Assembly (NCBI RefSeq): GCF_020707265.1
Contig: NZ_JAJFEQ010000004.1
Span: forward strand, 248,001 to 312,000
Reading direction: 5' to 3'
DNA length: 64,000 nt
Source: Massilia sp. IC2-477
GTDB lineage: Bacteria; Pseudomonadota; Gammaproteobacteria; Burkholderiales; Burkholderiaceae_D
Part shown: piece by piece, positions 63,772-64,000 of the stretch
How the letters are laid out: every line of letters begins with the position of its first letter
How positions within the stretch are numbered: the stretch's first letter is position 1
Position numbers and translations under genes: made by a program
Notes under the pieces: generated by a model
What the model was told of the DNA's origin: nothing
Database searches by the model: none
Seen by the model: only the letters and a program-made list of their open reading frames with translations

Positions 63772-64000
63772 ATGAAGAAGTTCCTGATGGCCGCTGCGGC
63801 CTGCACCCTGCTGGGCGGCTGCGCCTACTATGTCCCGTCCACCGGCGAGAACGTGGCCCAGAACGACGACGGTCGCTACGTCCCGACCGGCAGCAACATC
63901 CCGCGCAAGAAGGGCGAAGGTACGAGCAATGTCAGCACCCTGAGCAAGGTCGAACTGGAGAGCGCCCGCATGGACGCCGGGTCGGCCCCGGTCATCCCGG
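63772..64000 (+). CDS. Small lipoprotein, tandem family member 4, cut by window end
   Basis: Starts at ATG 63772 (AAGGAG site) and is open to the window end (76 codons). Lipobox LLGGC (13-17) after MKKFLMAAAACTLLGG. The mature part has TGENVAQNDDGRYVPTGSNIPRKKGEGTS and ELESARMDAG, the same two blocks as members 1-3. It may be complete within a few more codons. The tail differs (SAPVIPG). The run of four paralogues may continue beyond the window. Confidence 0.82.
   Translation, partial: MKKFLMAAAACTLLGGCAYYVPSTGENVAQNDDGRYVPTGSNIPRKKGEGTSNVSTLSKVELESARMDAGSAPVIP

Overview
The window is a high-GC chromosomal segment that looks like a member of the Oxalobacteraceae (Burkholderiales), most like Massilia/Telluria. 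This is inferred from the gene content: the sdhCDAB-sdhE-gltA order, a GntR gene divergent from mdh, a DUF2863 gene, and two TonB siderophore receptors. There is no rRNA, prophage, complete insertion sequence or CRISPR array. One tRNA, tRNA-Pro(GGG), is present.

Layout. (1) 1-11.6 kb is a TCA-cycle block. sdhC-D-A-B-sdhE-gltA is read leftwards. A GntR/UTRA regulator is divergent from mdh, a CitE-like gene and acnA, with a perfect 16-bp palindrome in the divergent gap as the likely operator. (2) 11.6-16.6 kb holds small stress, envelope and acetyltransferase genes. (3) 15.9-23.8 kb holds two Fur-box-preceded TonB siderophore receptors, the first next to a PiuC-type hydroxylase, with a DUF2863 gene and an esterase between them. 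(4) 24-29 kb holds a serine hydrolase/CYTH/M14 peptidase operon, then a KGG-repeat stress protein and two disordered hydrophilic proteins. (5) 29.2-35.1 kb is a tight six-gene glycan operon: GT2, two GT-B transferases, an SDR, a GmhB-like phosphatase and a GT9. (6) 35.2-48.2 kb holds tRNA-Pro, an LplT-PlsC-type fusion, hom and an alanine aminotransferase, a PrxQ-type peroxiredoxin, a PIN-PhoH ATPase, and an ECF42-like sigma factor with two DGPF/YCII proteins and a VOC protein. (7) 48.2-64 kb is a surface and signalling block. A leftward series runs HD-GYP phosphodiesterase, CHASE2 adenylate cyclase, TpsB transporter, TpsA exoprotein, FecR-domain protein. A rightward series runs MBL hydrolase, GAF-PulE ATPase, then four tandem paralogous small lipoproteins, the last one cut by the window end.

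Most notable: the TpsA exoprotein carries a 102-bp MITE-like element inside its signal-peptide coding region. The element has perfect 13-bp terminal inverted repeats and a TAA target duplication. With the duplication it adds exactly 35 codons in frame, and removing it restores a canonical signal peptide. The same protein ends in 18 cysteine-pair repeats (C-x8-C). A family of short palindromes, GTAGGGTGGGCGG...CCGCCCACGCGGT, recurs eight times in intergenic DNA, mostly as inverted pairs, and behaves like a REP/BIME family.

How the parts fit. Block 1 is central carbon metabolism under probable GntR control. Block 3 is iron uptake under probable Fur control. Block 7 combines cAMP and c-di-GMP enzymes with a secreted adhesin and a PulE-type ATPase, which suggests nucleotide-controlled surface attachment; that link is inferred from gene order only.
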